DNA of 64,000 nt from DASRHT01 sp035650355. Lineage in GTDB: Bacteria > Chloroflexota > Ktedonobacteria > Ktedonobacterales > Ktedonobacteraceae. The position numbers were made by a program, and so were the translations under genes. Position 1 is the first letter of the stretch. The number at the start of each line of letters is the position of its first letter. Below are positions 26,194 to 35,279 of the stretch, one piece after another. Location: positions 62,001 through 126,000 of the forward strand of contig DASRHT010000104.1 of the NCBI GenBank assembly GCA_035650355.1. The letters are read 5' to 3'. Below the pieces are notes generated by a model. The model ran no database searches. It was not told where the DNA came from and was given only the letters and a program-made list of their open reading frames with translations.

Positions 26194-29006
26194 TACGGTA
26201 TAGACAGATCAAACGACATCCATTCGTACAACCGCTCTGCATCGTGCTTTCCTGTTTTCTTCAGCCGACGAAATTCGCGCGCGAGGAACCGGGCAATCCT
26301 TCTGAGCGACCTTTTCGCGAGCGTCTTCAAGCCATGTGGAAGCTTGCATTCATGCTCTTCCTCATATCCTACCTTATTGCCATTCCCATCCGGCTCATCC
26401 TTAGAGACCTCATACCGGGAGCATATTCCTCCCCAAATATACTCTCTCTTCCCTTACCAGCATTCTTGCTCAGTCCCTCTCTCACCTGGCTAGCGTTTTT
26501 ACTCGATATAGCCTGGCCAATCATGATCGTTGTCTGCGCATGCATCTTTTTTGGTGCCTGGTTCGGGCGTGCATTTGGCATCACCCTGGCGTTGGGCGGC
26601 GGTATCTGGGCTGGAGTTGTCATTCATACGAATATAGAGGCAAATGGGTATCTTGTGATTCTTAGCACTATCGTGGCTATATTCGGTCTTATCAGCGGCA
26701 TTACGCTTGCCAGCGCCAGGGATATTAAAAGCGAGAACCGGGCTTCTGCCGCGATTGGGCATTTAGTAGGTATTGTCCTGGGCACGCCCCTGGGAATTTT
26801 TGCGGGACTCCTGGGAGGATATCTGGGGGGGTTTTTGACCTATGCGACGCTGCAAAACGGCCTCCATTGGAGTCCAGATCTCATCAAAATAGTTTACGTT
26901 GGTAACGTAGTAGGGGCTAGCACGGGCTTTCTTGTAGCTGGTTTTCTAGCCCTGGCAGTTGAAGCTATTATACGAGCGAGCATTAAAACAAAGGTTGGTA
27001 TGCAAACAAGGATTGGTGTGCAGCGGGGGCTGTCCACCGGATGGGCTTTCTGCCTGGAGGGTGGTACAATAGTGGGGGGTTCCATCAGCCTCTTTATTAG
27101 TTATCAACAAGTACAGGGTACTCAGGCAATTCACAATAGCCTCACTGCTGTCCTCCTTCCTAATTTGCCTGCCGCCCTTGCCGCTGCTCTGGCTTTTATG
27201 GCTGGCAACTATCGTTTACCGCTCTACCCATTTAGTCGCCTATCTTCTATGATAGCCTGCTGGGGCAGCAGGCGCAATCCGCCAAAGGTGTTCAAGTACC
27301 TGCACCGGTCTGCTATTTATTGGGATGAGTGTGTATTTCTCCGCTTGCCTGGACTGCAAGAGACGCTTTATATTGCCGTTACGCAGAACTCCAAAATAGC
27401 ATTGAAGGAAATCCAGTTTGTGGTGAAGGAGAGGCCGACGCAAGCAGGGCAGGTTCACCAGGCCATGCTAGAATTGATTCTTAGAGAGCTGGAAACCTAC
27501 GAAGAGTTGGACCAGATGCAGAAGGTCGCCAATCTCCTTGAACCTCTTCTCCAACCTGATGCGGGTTATGTCAACCCAGCATGGGTTGCCCCACTGATAG
27601 AGTTAAGCAACGCGAGCCTGGAGGTGCAGTGTTACCTGATACTCTTTGAAAGAGCGAGCCGCATAGAGGCATTGAGACGCATGATAGATCATCTGAAACG
27701 CGTGCAGCCCGACACAGCTTTTCATCATGAGCGCCAGAACAACCGCCTCAAGAGCTTTGTGACAAAGTGGAAAAAGCAGGCAGAAGAGGTGCTCACAATG
27801 TTAAAAAATGAACCAGTAGAACCTGGTACCATCAACAATCCTTATAGAGTAGGCCCGGCACTACAAACCGGCGACCACCTTTTCGTGGGACGCCAGGACA
27901 TCTTTGAGACGCTAAAAAAAGAGCTTGGCCTTGACAGATCCGATGCTCAGAAAGGCTTTCTTGCCCTTAACAAGCGTTCGGCCCTTTCTCTCAAAGGCGA
28001 ACGACGTATGGGCAAGACCAGTACACTCAACCAATTGTCAAATTTGCTAGGCACAAATTGTTTCTCTATTACTTTGGACCTCCAATCACCCAGTGTTCGA
28101 GCCACCTTAGCGGGATTTCTAGGGGAAATGGCTAAAAAGATTTATAAAACCATATCAACAAAAATTCCTCATTTTACCTCTACCGTTCACGAATTAGATT
28201 ACAGAAAGCTGGAGAGGGTTGCCAAAGAAAATGAGCGCCAGGCTTATGGTATATTCGAGGAATGGTTAGCAGACGTTGAAGCCTTTTTGCAAAAGGATAA
28301 TAAGAAGATCCTACTCGCATTCGATGAGTTTGAAAAACTGAGCGAGAACAGGGCGAGCATTACTATCGAGTGGCTCCTCGACTGGTTCCGCAGTATTACC
28401 GAAAACCATCCATACCTGGCGCTCCTTTTCTGCGGGGTTAAATCCCCTGCCGAAATAGGGTGGGCCAGCTATTTTGTTCATGTTAAAACACTGCCTGTTC
28501 GCTTTCTACTCGACAGTGAGGCCCGCCAACTGATCATCGATCCACTTATCAACAACCAACTGCCAGGCCATGACATTTTTAATGACGAGGTTGTGAGCGA
28601 AATCATTCATGTTACCGCATGTCATCCCTTCCTGATTCAGGCAATCTGTTCTGAATTGATTGATAGACTGAATATCAGGGGATGCAAGTCTGCCAGCTTA
28701 CAGGATGTTACCACCGCCATAGATAATCTGTTAGAGAATTGGGATAGTTTTTTCGTTGACCTGTGGAACCGTACTGATGACGCCCAGCGTTCTTGTCTGA
28801 GAGCGCTGGTCAACATGGGACAAGCGACAATCCCACAACTGACCCAATATACTCACCTTGATGAAAAGGTTGTGCATCAGGTCGTTAAGAAACTGTGTGA
28901 ACGCGATTTGATAACAGGCAGCACGCACCTCTCCATCACTGTTCCCATCTTCTCCGCCTGGGTGGAGCGGTATATAGTGGAGCGGTATATAATGGAAGAG
29001 GAATGA
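26190..29006 (+). CDS. polytopic membrane protein fused to AAA/STAND ATPase
   Basis: The 938-aa product has an N-terminal membrane part (about residues 45-350, roughly eight or more hydrophobic spans, several Gly-rich such as GIFAGLLGGYLGGFLTYATL). A helical linker follows (about 370-550). The ATPase has P-loop GERRMGKT (603-610) and Walker B LLAFDEFEKL (Asp712/Glu713). The C-terminus looks like a winged helix (residues about 870-930). The AAA part would face the cytoplasm. It overlaps the HTH-ATPase by ATGA. I know no characterised protein with this architecture. A membrane-state sensor that signals to its HTH partner is a reasonable but untested reading, helped by the desaturase just downstream. 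Confidence 0.75.
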   Translation: MIRYRQIKRHPFVQPLCIVLSCFLQPTKFAREEPGNPSERPFRERLQAMWKLAFMLFLISYLIAIPIRLILRDLIPGAYSSPNILSLPLPAFLLSPSLTWLAFLLDIAWPIMIVVCACIFFGAWFGRAFGITLALGGGIWAGVVIHTNIEANGYLVILSTIVAIFGLISGITLASARDIKSENRASAAIGHLVGIVLGTPLGIFAGLLGGYLGGFLTYATLQNGLHWSPDLIKIVYVGNVVGASTGFLVAGFLALAVEAIIRASIKTKVGMQTRIGVQRGLSTGWAFCLEGGTIVGGSISLFISYQQVQGTQAIHNSLTAVLLPNLPAALAAALAFMAGNYRLPLYPFSRLSSMIACWGSRRNPPKVFKYLHRSAIYWDECVFLRLPGLQETLYIAVTQNSKIALKEIQFVVKERPTQAGQVHQAMLELILRELETYEELDQMQKVANLLEPLLQPDAGYVNPAWVAPLIELSNASLEVQCYLILFERASRIEALRRMIDHLKRVQPDTAFHHERQNNRLKSFVTKWKKQAEEVLTMLKNEPVEPGTINNPYRVGPALQTGDHLFVGRQDIFETLKKELGLDRSDAQKGFLALNKRSALSLKGERRMGKTSTLNQLSNLLGTNCFSITLDLQSPSVRATLAGFLGEMAKKIYKTISTKIPHFTSTVHELDYRKLERVAKENERQAYGIFEEWLADVEAFLQKDNKKILLAFDEFEKLSENRASITIEWLLDWFRSITENHPYLALLFCGVKSPAEIGWASYFVHVKTLPVRFLLDSEARQLIIDPLINNQLPGHDIFNDEVVSEIIHVTACHPFLIQAICSELIDRLNIRGCKSASLQDVTTAIDNLLENWDSFFVDLWNRTDDAQRSCLRALVNMGQATIPQLTQYTHLDEKVVHQVVKKLCERDLITGSTHLSITVPIFSAWVERYIVERYIMEEE

Positions 29007-29020
29007 AGGTGGTAATACGT

Positions 29021-30082
29021 ATGACATCGTCCTCTGACATTTACGCGCAGTTAAAAAGACGGATCAGGGAAAGGGGGTTGCTAGAAAGGCAGCCAGCTTA
29101 CTATAGTACGAAAATTCTTGCAACTGCTGCCATGCTCGTAACGAGCTGGCTTTTTCTGCTGGTTGCACACAGTAGCGAGCAGGTCCTGCTTCAGCTTTGT
29201 GCTATCGTGTATCTGGCCTTTGTGACTACTCAGTTGGCTTTACTCGGCCATGATAGCGGACATCGGCAGGTTTTTCAAGCGCCGTGGAAAAATACTATTT
29301 TAGGCTTGATCACGGGCAACTTGCTCACCGGCATTAGCTGCGCATACTGGATCAACAAACATAATCAACACCACAACAACCCCAATCACCTTGATCTCGA
29401 TCCCGACCTTGATATTCCTATTTTAGCCTTCTCAGAAGCAGATTTGCCGCGCAAAGGCAACCTGATACAGGTCTTCATCATTAAATATCAGGCATATTTT
29501 TTCTTTCCTATGCTTACCCTGACCTTTCTTGATTTGCAGTGTCAGGGTATCTGCTACCTTTTGCAAAAACGCCCCAAAAACTCTGTATTGGAGTTGATCC
29601 TTCTGGGTATTCACTTCATAGCCTACTGTTTTACCCTCGTCACCTTTTTTGGTGCGTGGAAAGCCGCTGTATTTATCCTTGTTCATCAGGCGCTCACCGG
29701 TCTGTATATGGGGTCGATTTTCGCGCCCAACCACAAAGGTATGCCTGTTTACGACGAAAGCAGCCGGAGAGAATTTTTCTATCGACAGGTCTTAACCTCT
29801 CGTAACGTCAAATCTCACCCTTTGACTGACTTCTGGTATGGTGGCTTAAACTATCAAATTGAACACCATTTGTTTCCAGGCATGCCGCGTAACAATCTGT
29901 CGGCGGCCCGCCATATCGTCATGGCCTTCTGTCAAGAACAACGTATTCCCTATACAGAGGTCGGCTTTATTCAGTCATACAAGGAGATCCTCCAGCACTT
30001 ACATCAGGTCAGTACTCCCTTGCGGAAGAGAAAATCAGGTGCCCCTGCCAACGAAGCTGCTCCTCCGGTAGGCCTGCTGTGA
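29021..30082 (+). CDS. membrane fatty-acid desaturase
   Basis: This 353-aa di-iron enzyme is predicted to insert a double bond into acyl chains of membrane lipids using O2 and electrons from a ferredoxin or cytochrome. The three histidine boxes are present: H77DSGH81, H114NQHH118 and Q-x-E-H282H283 (QIEHHLFPG). Four or so membrane spans surround them. No cytochrome b5 domain is fused. An ATG at 29003 overlaps the ATPase stop, but AAGGTGG at 29006-29012 favours 29021. The close spacing to the membrane ATPase implies one transcript, so lipid unsaturation is likely the output, or one output, of this cluster. Confidence 0.88.
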   Translation: MTSSSDIYAQLKRRIRERGLLERQPAYYSTKILATAAMLVTSWLFLLVAHSSEQVLLQLCAIVYLAFVTTQLALLGHDSGHRQVFQAPWKNTILGLITGNLLTGISCAYWINKHNQHHNNPNHLDLDPDLDIPILAFSEADLPRKGNLIQVFIIKYQAYFFFPMLTLTFLDLQCQGICYLLQKRPKNSVLELILLGIHFIAYCFTLVTFFGAWKAAVFILVHQALTGLYMGSIFAPNHKGMPVYDESSRREFFYRQVLTSRNVKSHPLTDFWYGGLNYQIEHHLFPGMPRNNLSAARHIVMAFCQEQRIPYTEVGFIQSYKEILQHLHQVSTPLRKRKSGAPANEAAPPVGLL

Positions 30083-30137
30083 GAGGCTGAGGGGAAAAAA
30101 CGTTTGCCTTGTATCAAATGCTGGTCCGGTCGTATTA

Positions 30138-30304
30138 CAGGGCTTCGCAAAAGTCGCTGCGTGCTCTGAATGCTCGCGCCTTCGGTGCTCAAGGTGAGGG
30201 AGGATGCTGGGTGCGGGCTGCGCCCGCACCCAGCATCCTCCCTCACCTCACTCGGCTCGCAAGCGAGCCGTTTCACATGAAAAGACACCTTTTGCGAAGC
30301 CCTG
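30138..30304 (+). mobile_element. MITE family B, copy 2
   Basis: The ends are CAGGGCTTCGCAAAAG and CTTTTGCGAAGCCCTG. The core hairpin pairs GAGGATGCTGGGTGCGGG with its exact complement around CTG; both arms differ in the same positions from the other family B copies. GGTCGTATTA (30128-30137) and GGTCGCATTA (30305-30314) form a 10-bp target duplication with one mismatch. It lies between the desaturase and rplI. Confidence 0.85.
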
Positions 30305-30323
30305 GGTCGCATTAGCAAAGAGC

Positions 30324-30352
30324 TTGCGTTCGTTTAACGCAAGGTGTATACT
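30324..30352 (+). promoter_or_regulatory. promoter of rplI
   Basis: TTGCGT (30324-30329) and TATACT (30347-30352) are 17 bases apart and 66 bases before the rplI ATG. The MITE ends 20 bases upstream of the -35 box, so rplI has its own promoter despite the insertion. Confidence 0.6.
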
Positions 30353-30417
30353 AACTGCCGTATTATCGCGTTGAGAGGAAGAAGGGTTTTTACCCCCTCT
30401 GTGAGGAGCTTTTTACG

Positions 30418-30885
30418 ATGAAAGTCATTCTTTTACAAAACGTCGAGGGGCTGGGAGCAGCCGGCGACTTGAAAGAGGTCGCCAATGGCTACGCCCGCAA
30501 CTATCTTTTGCCCCGCCGCCTGGCCGCCGGAGCAACGCCCGCGCTGGTTGCCAATCGCGCACAGCGCGTCGCCGCCGAACAGCGCAGGCGAGAGAAACAG
30601 CATGAGGCCAATCAGCAACTGGCGGAGCGCCTGGGACAGGTTTCGCTGACCTTCAAAGCACGCGTCGGCAGCCAGGGACGCCTCTATGGCTCAATTACCA
30701 GCCAGGATATCGCATCGGCCTTGCGAGCAGCAGAGAATCTTACCATCGACCGCCGCTCGATTGAACTGTCGGACCCTATTCGCACTCCCGGCACGTTTAG
30801 TATCCCAGTAAGGGTGGCAACTGGATTGGAACCAAAGCTTACAGTCAAAGTGATTGATGAGTCTGAGAAGGTTGCCGCTGAGTAA
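30418..30885 (+). CDS. rplI: 50S ribosomal protein L9
   Basis: The 155-aa protein has the L9 N-terminal domain (MKVILLQNVEGLGAAGDLKE, NGYARNYLLPRRLA), which binds 23S rRNA. A long charged central helix (about 45-75) and the C-terminal L9 domain (VGSQGRLYGSITSQDIASAL) follow. All conserved parts and the length are normal. The gene is not beside rpsF/ssb/rpsR as in many bacteria, but near a cation exchanger. It has its own promoter. Confidence 0.97.
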   Translation: MKVILLQNVEGLGAAGDLKEVANGYARNYLLPRRLAAGATPALVANRAQRVAAEQRRREKQHEANQQLAERLGQVSLTFKARVGSQGRLYGSITSQDIASALRAAENLTIDRRSIELSDPIRTPGTFSIPVRVATGLEPKLTVKVIDESEKVAAE

Positions 30886-30939
30886 TGCCAGGCGGGGCGA
30901 GCCCCACTGGTCACAGGCGTATTTTTGCCTGGAGATACC

Positions 30940-32106
30940 ATGCCACGCTGGTTATATCTGCTACTCATATTAGCCGTCGTTGCCCCCATCCTGGAGCTAG
31001 TTGGGGGAAGCCAACTAGAGACGGCTATTTTTGTTTTTTCAGCACTGGGCCTGATCCCGCTGGCCGCCTTGATCGGCTGGGCCACCGAGAACCTGGAATA
31101 CTACGTCGGGCCTATTGCCGGCGGCCTGCTTAACGCAACCTTTGGCAATGCGCCCGAGATTATTATCGGCCTCTTTGCCCTCCAGCAAGGTTTACTCCAG
31201 GTGGTTAAGGCGTCGATTACCGGCTCGATTATCAGTAACGCTCTGCTGGTACTGGGAGGCTCGATTGCGCTTGGTGGCTGGCGCTGGGGCAGACAATATT
31301 TTAGCAATCGCGACGCGGGCCAGTATTCCGCCATGATGGTGCTTTCGGTGGCCGGTCTGCTGATCCCGTATACCGCCACCACCGCCATTAAAGATCATAG
31401 TCGCCTGGAGTCCATTAGCATCGGCGTCGCCATTATCCTGCTGCTGGTCTATACCATGTATCTGGCGCACCATATATTTCATGTGCGCTCGGTGCGCCGC
31501 AATCCTAGAGAGCGCAGGGGAGCGAAACTCGTTGCTCGCCCTCCCGTGCGCCCGGAGGAAGCCGAAGAGAATAGCGACGAGGACCACGGGAGCACAGCTA
31601 TTACAGGAGGAGCGGCCCCGCAGGAGGTCGATACACGCAAACCTCCCCGCCTGTGGATATTAATCCTGATGCTTTCTGTCGCGACGATTGGTACGGCGAT
31701 CAATAGCGAACTGCTGGTGGGAGCAATTGTGCCGGTCGCGCAACAACTGGGCTGGTCAACGGTATTTATCGGCCTGGTGATCATTCCCATCGTGGGCAAC
31801 GCTGCCGAACATTCCAGCGCCCTCTTCGTGGCCTATCGCGACCGCATCGATCTGAGCATGGCTATTGCCGCTGGCTCCTCGATCCAGGTCGCGACCTTTG
31901 TGGCTCCGGTGCTGGTGCTGGCAAGCCTCTTCTTTCCCACTCCGCTCGATCTGGTTTTCCAGCCATTAGAGCTGGTGATCCTGGGATTGGCGACGATCCT
32001 GTTCACCTTCATCAGCCTGGACGGCGAGACTTCCTGGCTGGCAGGCGTTCAACTGGTTTCGGTATATATCATGGCCTGCGTTGTATTCTTCCTGCTGCCC
32101 GGCTGA
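30940..32106 (+). CDS. calcium/proton (cation) exchanger, CaCA family
   Basis: The 388-aa membrane antiporter has two homologous halves. Each has an alpha-repeat: GNAPEIIIG in the first (about residues 73-81) and IVGNAAEHSSAL in the second. A charged cytoplasmic loop rich in Glu/Asp (about 195-240) links them. It is predicted to expel Ca2+ in exchange for H+. The ATG at 30940 has GGAG 5 bases upstream; an in-frame TTG 15 bases earlier is less likely. Its last 58 bases overlap the convergent nnr gene, so the two mRNAs can pair. Confidence 0.9.
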   Translation: MPRWLYLLLILAVVAPILELVGGSQLETAIFVFSALGLIPLAALIGWATENLEYYVGPIAGGLLNATFGNAPEIIIGLFALQQGLLQVVKASITGSIISNALLVLGGSIALGGWRWGRQYFSNRDAGQYSAMMVLSVAGLLIPYTATTAIKDHSRLESISIGVAIILLLVYTMYLAHHIFHVRSVRRNPRERRGAKLVARPPVRPEEAEENSDEDHGSTAITGGAAPQEVDTRKPPRLWILILMLSVATIGTAINSELLVGAIVPVAQQLGWSTVFIGLVIIPIVGNAAEHSSALFVAYRDRIDLSMAIAAGSSIQVATFVAPVLVLASLFFPTPLDLVFQPLELVILGLATILFTFISLDGETSWLAGVQLVSVYIMACVVFFLLPG

Positions 32107-33647
32107 GCCGTCTTCACCATCGCCCGCGGGATCTGCGGCAGGAGATCCGAGGCGAGCAAACCGGCATCGCCCACCACCATACTTACCAGCTCGGATGCGC
32201 TGGTGTGCAGGTAGACGCCCGCGCTGGCTGCATCAAAAGCCGATAATCCCTGTGCCCGCAAGCCCGCTATCATACCTGCCAGTACGTCGCCCGTACCCGC
32301 TGAAGCTAGAGCCGGGTTGGCCTGCCAGTTGATGCGCGTTCGTCCTTCCGGTTCCGTTACAATCGTGCAGGCGCCTTTCAGCACCAGTACAACCTTCCAC
32401 TCGCGCGCCTTGTTACGAGCCAGCGCCAGCCGGTCAATATCGCCCCCCGAAACCTTCAACCCGCCGCACAAACGGCCCATTTCGCCTGGATGCGGCGTGA
32501 TTACCGTTCCCGCGGGTAATAAGGTCCACCAGTGCTCCAGCGCCGAAAGATTGTTAAGTCCATCCGCGTCAATTACAAGCTGCGGACGCGTCTTATCAGG
32601 CAGCCCACGCAAGTATTCCAGAATTTGCAGGATCACCTCACGCGTATTCGGAGATTGCCCCAGGCCAGGCCCGATCAGCAATGTACTATACCCCTCCAGG
32701 TGGCTGATGAGTTTCTTCGCGCGGTTGAAGCTCTCCGTATCCTCTTCGGGCAGCAAGACATAGGTTGCTTCGTGCAGCGAACCGGCATAGATGGGCAACA
32801 TGCGTTCGGTGACCGCCAGCGTCACCAGGCCCGCACCCACCCGCAGCACCGCGCTGCCCGCGAGATAGGCCGAACCAGGATAAGGCAGGGAGCCGCAGAA
32901 GAGCATCACCTTGCCAAAAGTTCCCTTGTTGCTCTCCAGCGGGCGCTGCGGCAGCAATTCACGGATCAGATCACCGGTCAACATCTCTGTTCGCAAATGG
33001 CTCTCTAGCTCAGGCGGCAGGCCAATATCGCCCACATATAATTTTCCTATATATGCGCGCCCGGGAAAGAAGAAGAAGCCCTGCTTGGGACAGGCCAGTG
33101 TAATTGTCATATCGGCTCGCACCGTGCCTGGATCGACCTCGCCAGTATCAGAATTGAGGCCGGTCGGCAGGTCAATCGCGACAAAACGCAGCTCGGGGCG
33201 TTTTTCGCGCTCCTGGTGGATACGCTGGATTAACGCGCGCATATCGTCAGGGAGCGCCCGCGAATGGCCGGTCCCTAGCAGGGCATCGATCACGTACGGA
33301 ACGTGCCGGATGATCGCCTCCAGCTCCGTTGCGGTCTCAGCCTCTTCCTCAGAGACCGTGTGTCCGCGCACGGCTAGTCTGCGCTCTTTCCAGTGATACA
33401 GATGGACAATCGCTCCGGCCTGCTCCAGGTGGCGCGCCATCACCAGGCCATCGCCGCCATTATTACCCGGTCCGATCAGAAACAGTATTTCAAGACCATT
33501 AATTGTATGATCAGCAGGTAAACAGGCGATAAAAATCTCCGCCGCACTTTTCCCGGCCCGTTGCATTAATAAAGATGAACCGAGTTTATACTGTTTATCT
33601 GCCTGCGCTTCCAATTCCCTCATCTCAGCCACGGTAACAATATGCAT
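32049..33647 (-). CDS. nnr: bifunctional NAD(P)H-hydrate epimerase / ADP-dependent dehydratase
   Basis: The 532-aa enzyme repairs hydrated NADH and NADPH. The N-terminal epimerase (YjeF_N, residues 1-215) has GPGNNGGDGLVMARHL. The C-terminal ribokinase-like dehydratase (about 225-515) has VIDADGLNNL, TPHPGEMGRL and the catalytic SAGTGDVLAGMIAG. Both halves are intact and the length is normal. The C-terminal 15-20 residues are encoded antisense to the end of the cation exchanger, and the tail there is atypical, suggesting an extended stop. It is a housekeeping function; no operon partner is seen. Confidence 0.93.
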   Translation of the reverse strand: MHIVTVAEMRELEAQADKQYKLGSSLLMQRAGKSAAEIFIACLPADHTINGLEILFLIGPGNNGGDGLVMARHLEQAGAIVHLYHWKERRLAVRGHTVSEEEAETATELEAIIRHVPYVIDALLGTGHSRALPDDMRALIQRIHQEREKRPELRFVAIDLPTGLNSDTGEVDPGTVRADMTITLACPKQGFFFFPGRAYIGKLYVGDIGLPPELESHLRTEMLTGDLIRELLPQRPLESNKGTFGKVMLFCGSLPYPGSAYLAGSAVLRVGAGLVTLAVTERMLPIYAGSLHEATYVLLPEEDTESFNRAKKLISHLEGYSTLLIGPGLGQSPNTREVILQILEYLRGLPDKTRPQLVIDADGLNNLSALEHWWTLLPAGTVITPHPGEMGRLCGGLKVSGGDIDRLALARNKAREWKVVLVLKGACTIVTEPEGRTRINWQANPALASAGTGDVLAGMIAGLRAQGLSAFDAASAGVYLHTSASELVSMVVGDAGLLASDLLPQIPRAMVKTAQPGSRKNTTQAMIYTETS

Positions 33648-33763
33648 AGAGAGCCTCCAAATTTTCTTCTGGCATATTTATGATTCGTCTACGCTATTTA
33701 TTGTAATGCGTGGGCAGCCAATAGTGAAGGGGATTTTAGTCTACCGTATCAAGACGAACGTCT

Positions 33764-33833
33764 GTAGGGGCGGGGCTTGCCCCCGCCCTGCCATGTGGTG
33801 CCAGAGCAGGGCGGGGGCAAGCCCCGCCCCTAC
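33764..33833. repeat. family D palindrome (28-bp arms)
   Basis: Perfect arms at 33764-33791 and 33806-33833 start GTAGGGGCGGGGCTTGCCCC and enclose a 14-base loop. The GTAGGGGC...GCCCCTAC ends recur at 56784-56863. It lies in the 233-base gap between nnr and the monooxygenase gene. It may be a REP-like element; as a stem-loop it could also block read-through into nnr. The rest of the gap holds nothing recognisable. Confidence 0.8.
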
Positions 33834-33880
33834 GATCATACCACAACATCACGAAATTGTTTTTCGCCTTTCCAGATTTA

Positions 33881-35215
33881 TCACGTATCGGCTTTGACGT
33901 GTGCGGGCCAGAGGCCGAAGCCGATCAGCCGGGCGGGAAAATTACGAATAATGGGGACGCGCAGCAAGAAACGCAGCAGAGGAGGCATACTAAAAGCCCG
34001 ATCCGCACGCAGCACATTCGCCAGCACGTTTTTCTGAACGGCGCTCTGGAAGGTCTGAATAACCCGCGTCGGCAACTCGCGCTGGCGTTGGACTTTCGCC
34101 AGGTCGCTCGTCTCAGCAATGCCATACTTGAGCTTACCACCGAGCACATTCGCCGCCACCACGGCATCCTGGATAGCATAATTGATGCCAACTCCTCCCA
34201 CGGGTGACATCACATGAGCTGCGTCGCCAATCAGCAGCAGTCCCGGGCGATACCAGCGAGGTAGACGGCTTGACTCGACCGAGAGCACCGAAATCTGTTT
34301 CCATTCTGTTAACTCCTGTACGCGATCAGCCATTTGGGGCGCGAGTTCAGCCACCCTATGGCGCAGTTGCTCCAGACCAGTTGCGCGTACCTGCTGATAC
34401 TGCCCTTTCGGGATCACATAGCCCACCTGCCAGTAGTCAAAGCGGTTAATGAATACCAGGAACAACTGCCTGCCAAAACGCCCGAAGATCTCGTCGGCAT
34501 CGGTTGGCCTGCGCGAGAGGCGGAACCACAGGACATCCATCGGCGGCGAGGTCGTGATTGGCTCAAAGCCCGCCAGCTTACGGATACGCGAGAAGCGACC
34601 ATCTGCCGCCACTGTAAGCGCAGCCCGCACCTCGTACCAGCCGTCTGTTCCCCGATAGCGCACACCACAAACGCGCCCCTCTTCCTTGCCGAGCGCCTGA
34701 GCGCTCCCACGATCAATCGGGGAGCTACAGGACGCGACAGCGGCGTTGGCGCTCGGAATAGGCAGGCTTTCTTCAATCAGCTCATCCACCTGCGCCCCCA
34801 TCACGAGCTGGAAACTGGGGTAGCGTTTCGCCTCTTCGGTGATGAAGCGCAAAAAATCTGCCTGGGGGAGAACCGCGATATAGGGGTACTTTACCCTCAA
34901 GCGGGTAAGATCGGCAACCGTCACCTCACCGTCAGCAGTTTGAAAGGATATTTTGGGCATCTTTGTATGACGAATTTGCAGCAACCGATCAGCCACGCCG
35001 ATTTCGTCAAGAATATTGAGCACTGAAGGATGGATGGTATCGCCGCGAAATTCGCGGTCAAAGTCCATATGCGCCTCCAGTAACATTACGGGGATACCTT
35101 TGCGCGCCAATAGCAGCGCCAGCACTGCACCGGCGGGACCTCCGCCAACAATACAGCAAGTTGTTTGTTCTACGCGTTTTACCTCATGAGTGCGGCTAAC
35201 AGTTTCTGGTTGCAT
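33881..35215 (-). CDS. FAD-dependent monooxygenase (PHBH/UbiH fold)
   Basis: The 444-aa flavoprotein has the N-terminal dinucleotide loop CIVGGGPAGAVLALLLA (about 20-36) with the beta2-end acid in LLEAH. A GDAAHVMSPVGGVGINYAIQ motif (about 325-345), typical of FAD-binding aromatic hydroxylases, lies towards the C-terminus. It would hydroxylate or epoxidise a small, perhaps aromatic, substrate using NAD(P)H and O2. AAAGGAG precedes the ATG by 6 bases. It is 64 bases downstream of a TetR repressor gene on the same strand and so is probably under that regulator's control. It could be a drug-inactivating enzyme, but nothing shows the substrate. Confidence 0.88.
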   Translation of the reverse strand: MQPETVSRTHEVKRVEQTTCCIVGGGPAGAVLALLLARKGIPVMLLEAHMDFDREFRGDTIHPSVLNILDEIGVADRLLQIRHTKMPKISFQTADGEVTVADLTRLRVKYPYIAVLPQADFLRFITEEAKRYPSFQLVMGAQVDELIEESLPIPSANAAVASCSSPIDRGSAQALGKEEGRVCGVRYRGTDGWYEVRAALTVAADGRFSRIRKLAGFEPITTSPPMDVLWFRLSRRPTDADEIFGRFGRQLFLVFINRFDYWQVGYVIPKGQYQQVRATGLEQLRHRVAELAPQMADRVQELTEWKQISVLSVESSRLPRWYRPGLLLIGDAAHVMSPVGGVGINYAIQDAVVAANVLGGKLKYGIAETSDLAKVQRQRELPTRVIQTFQSAVQKNVLANVLRADRAFSMPPLLRFLLRVPIIRNFPARLIGFGLWPAHVKADT

Positions 35216-35279
35216 AGGAATCTCCTTTAAAGCAGAATAGCCTTTAACTTATCGCTCAATTGATCGCTAACAAAAAAAT

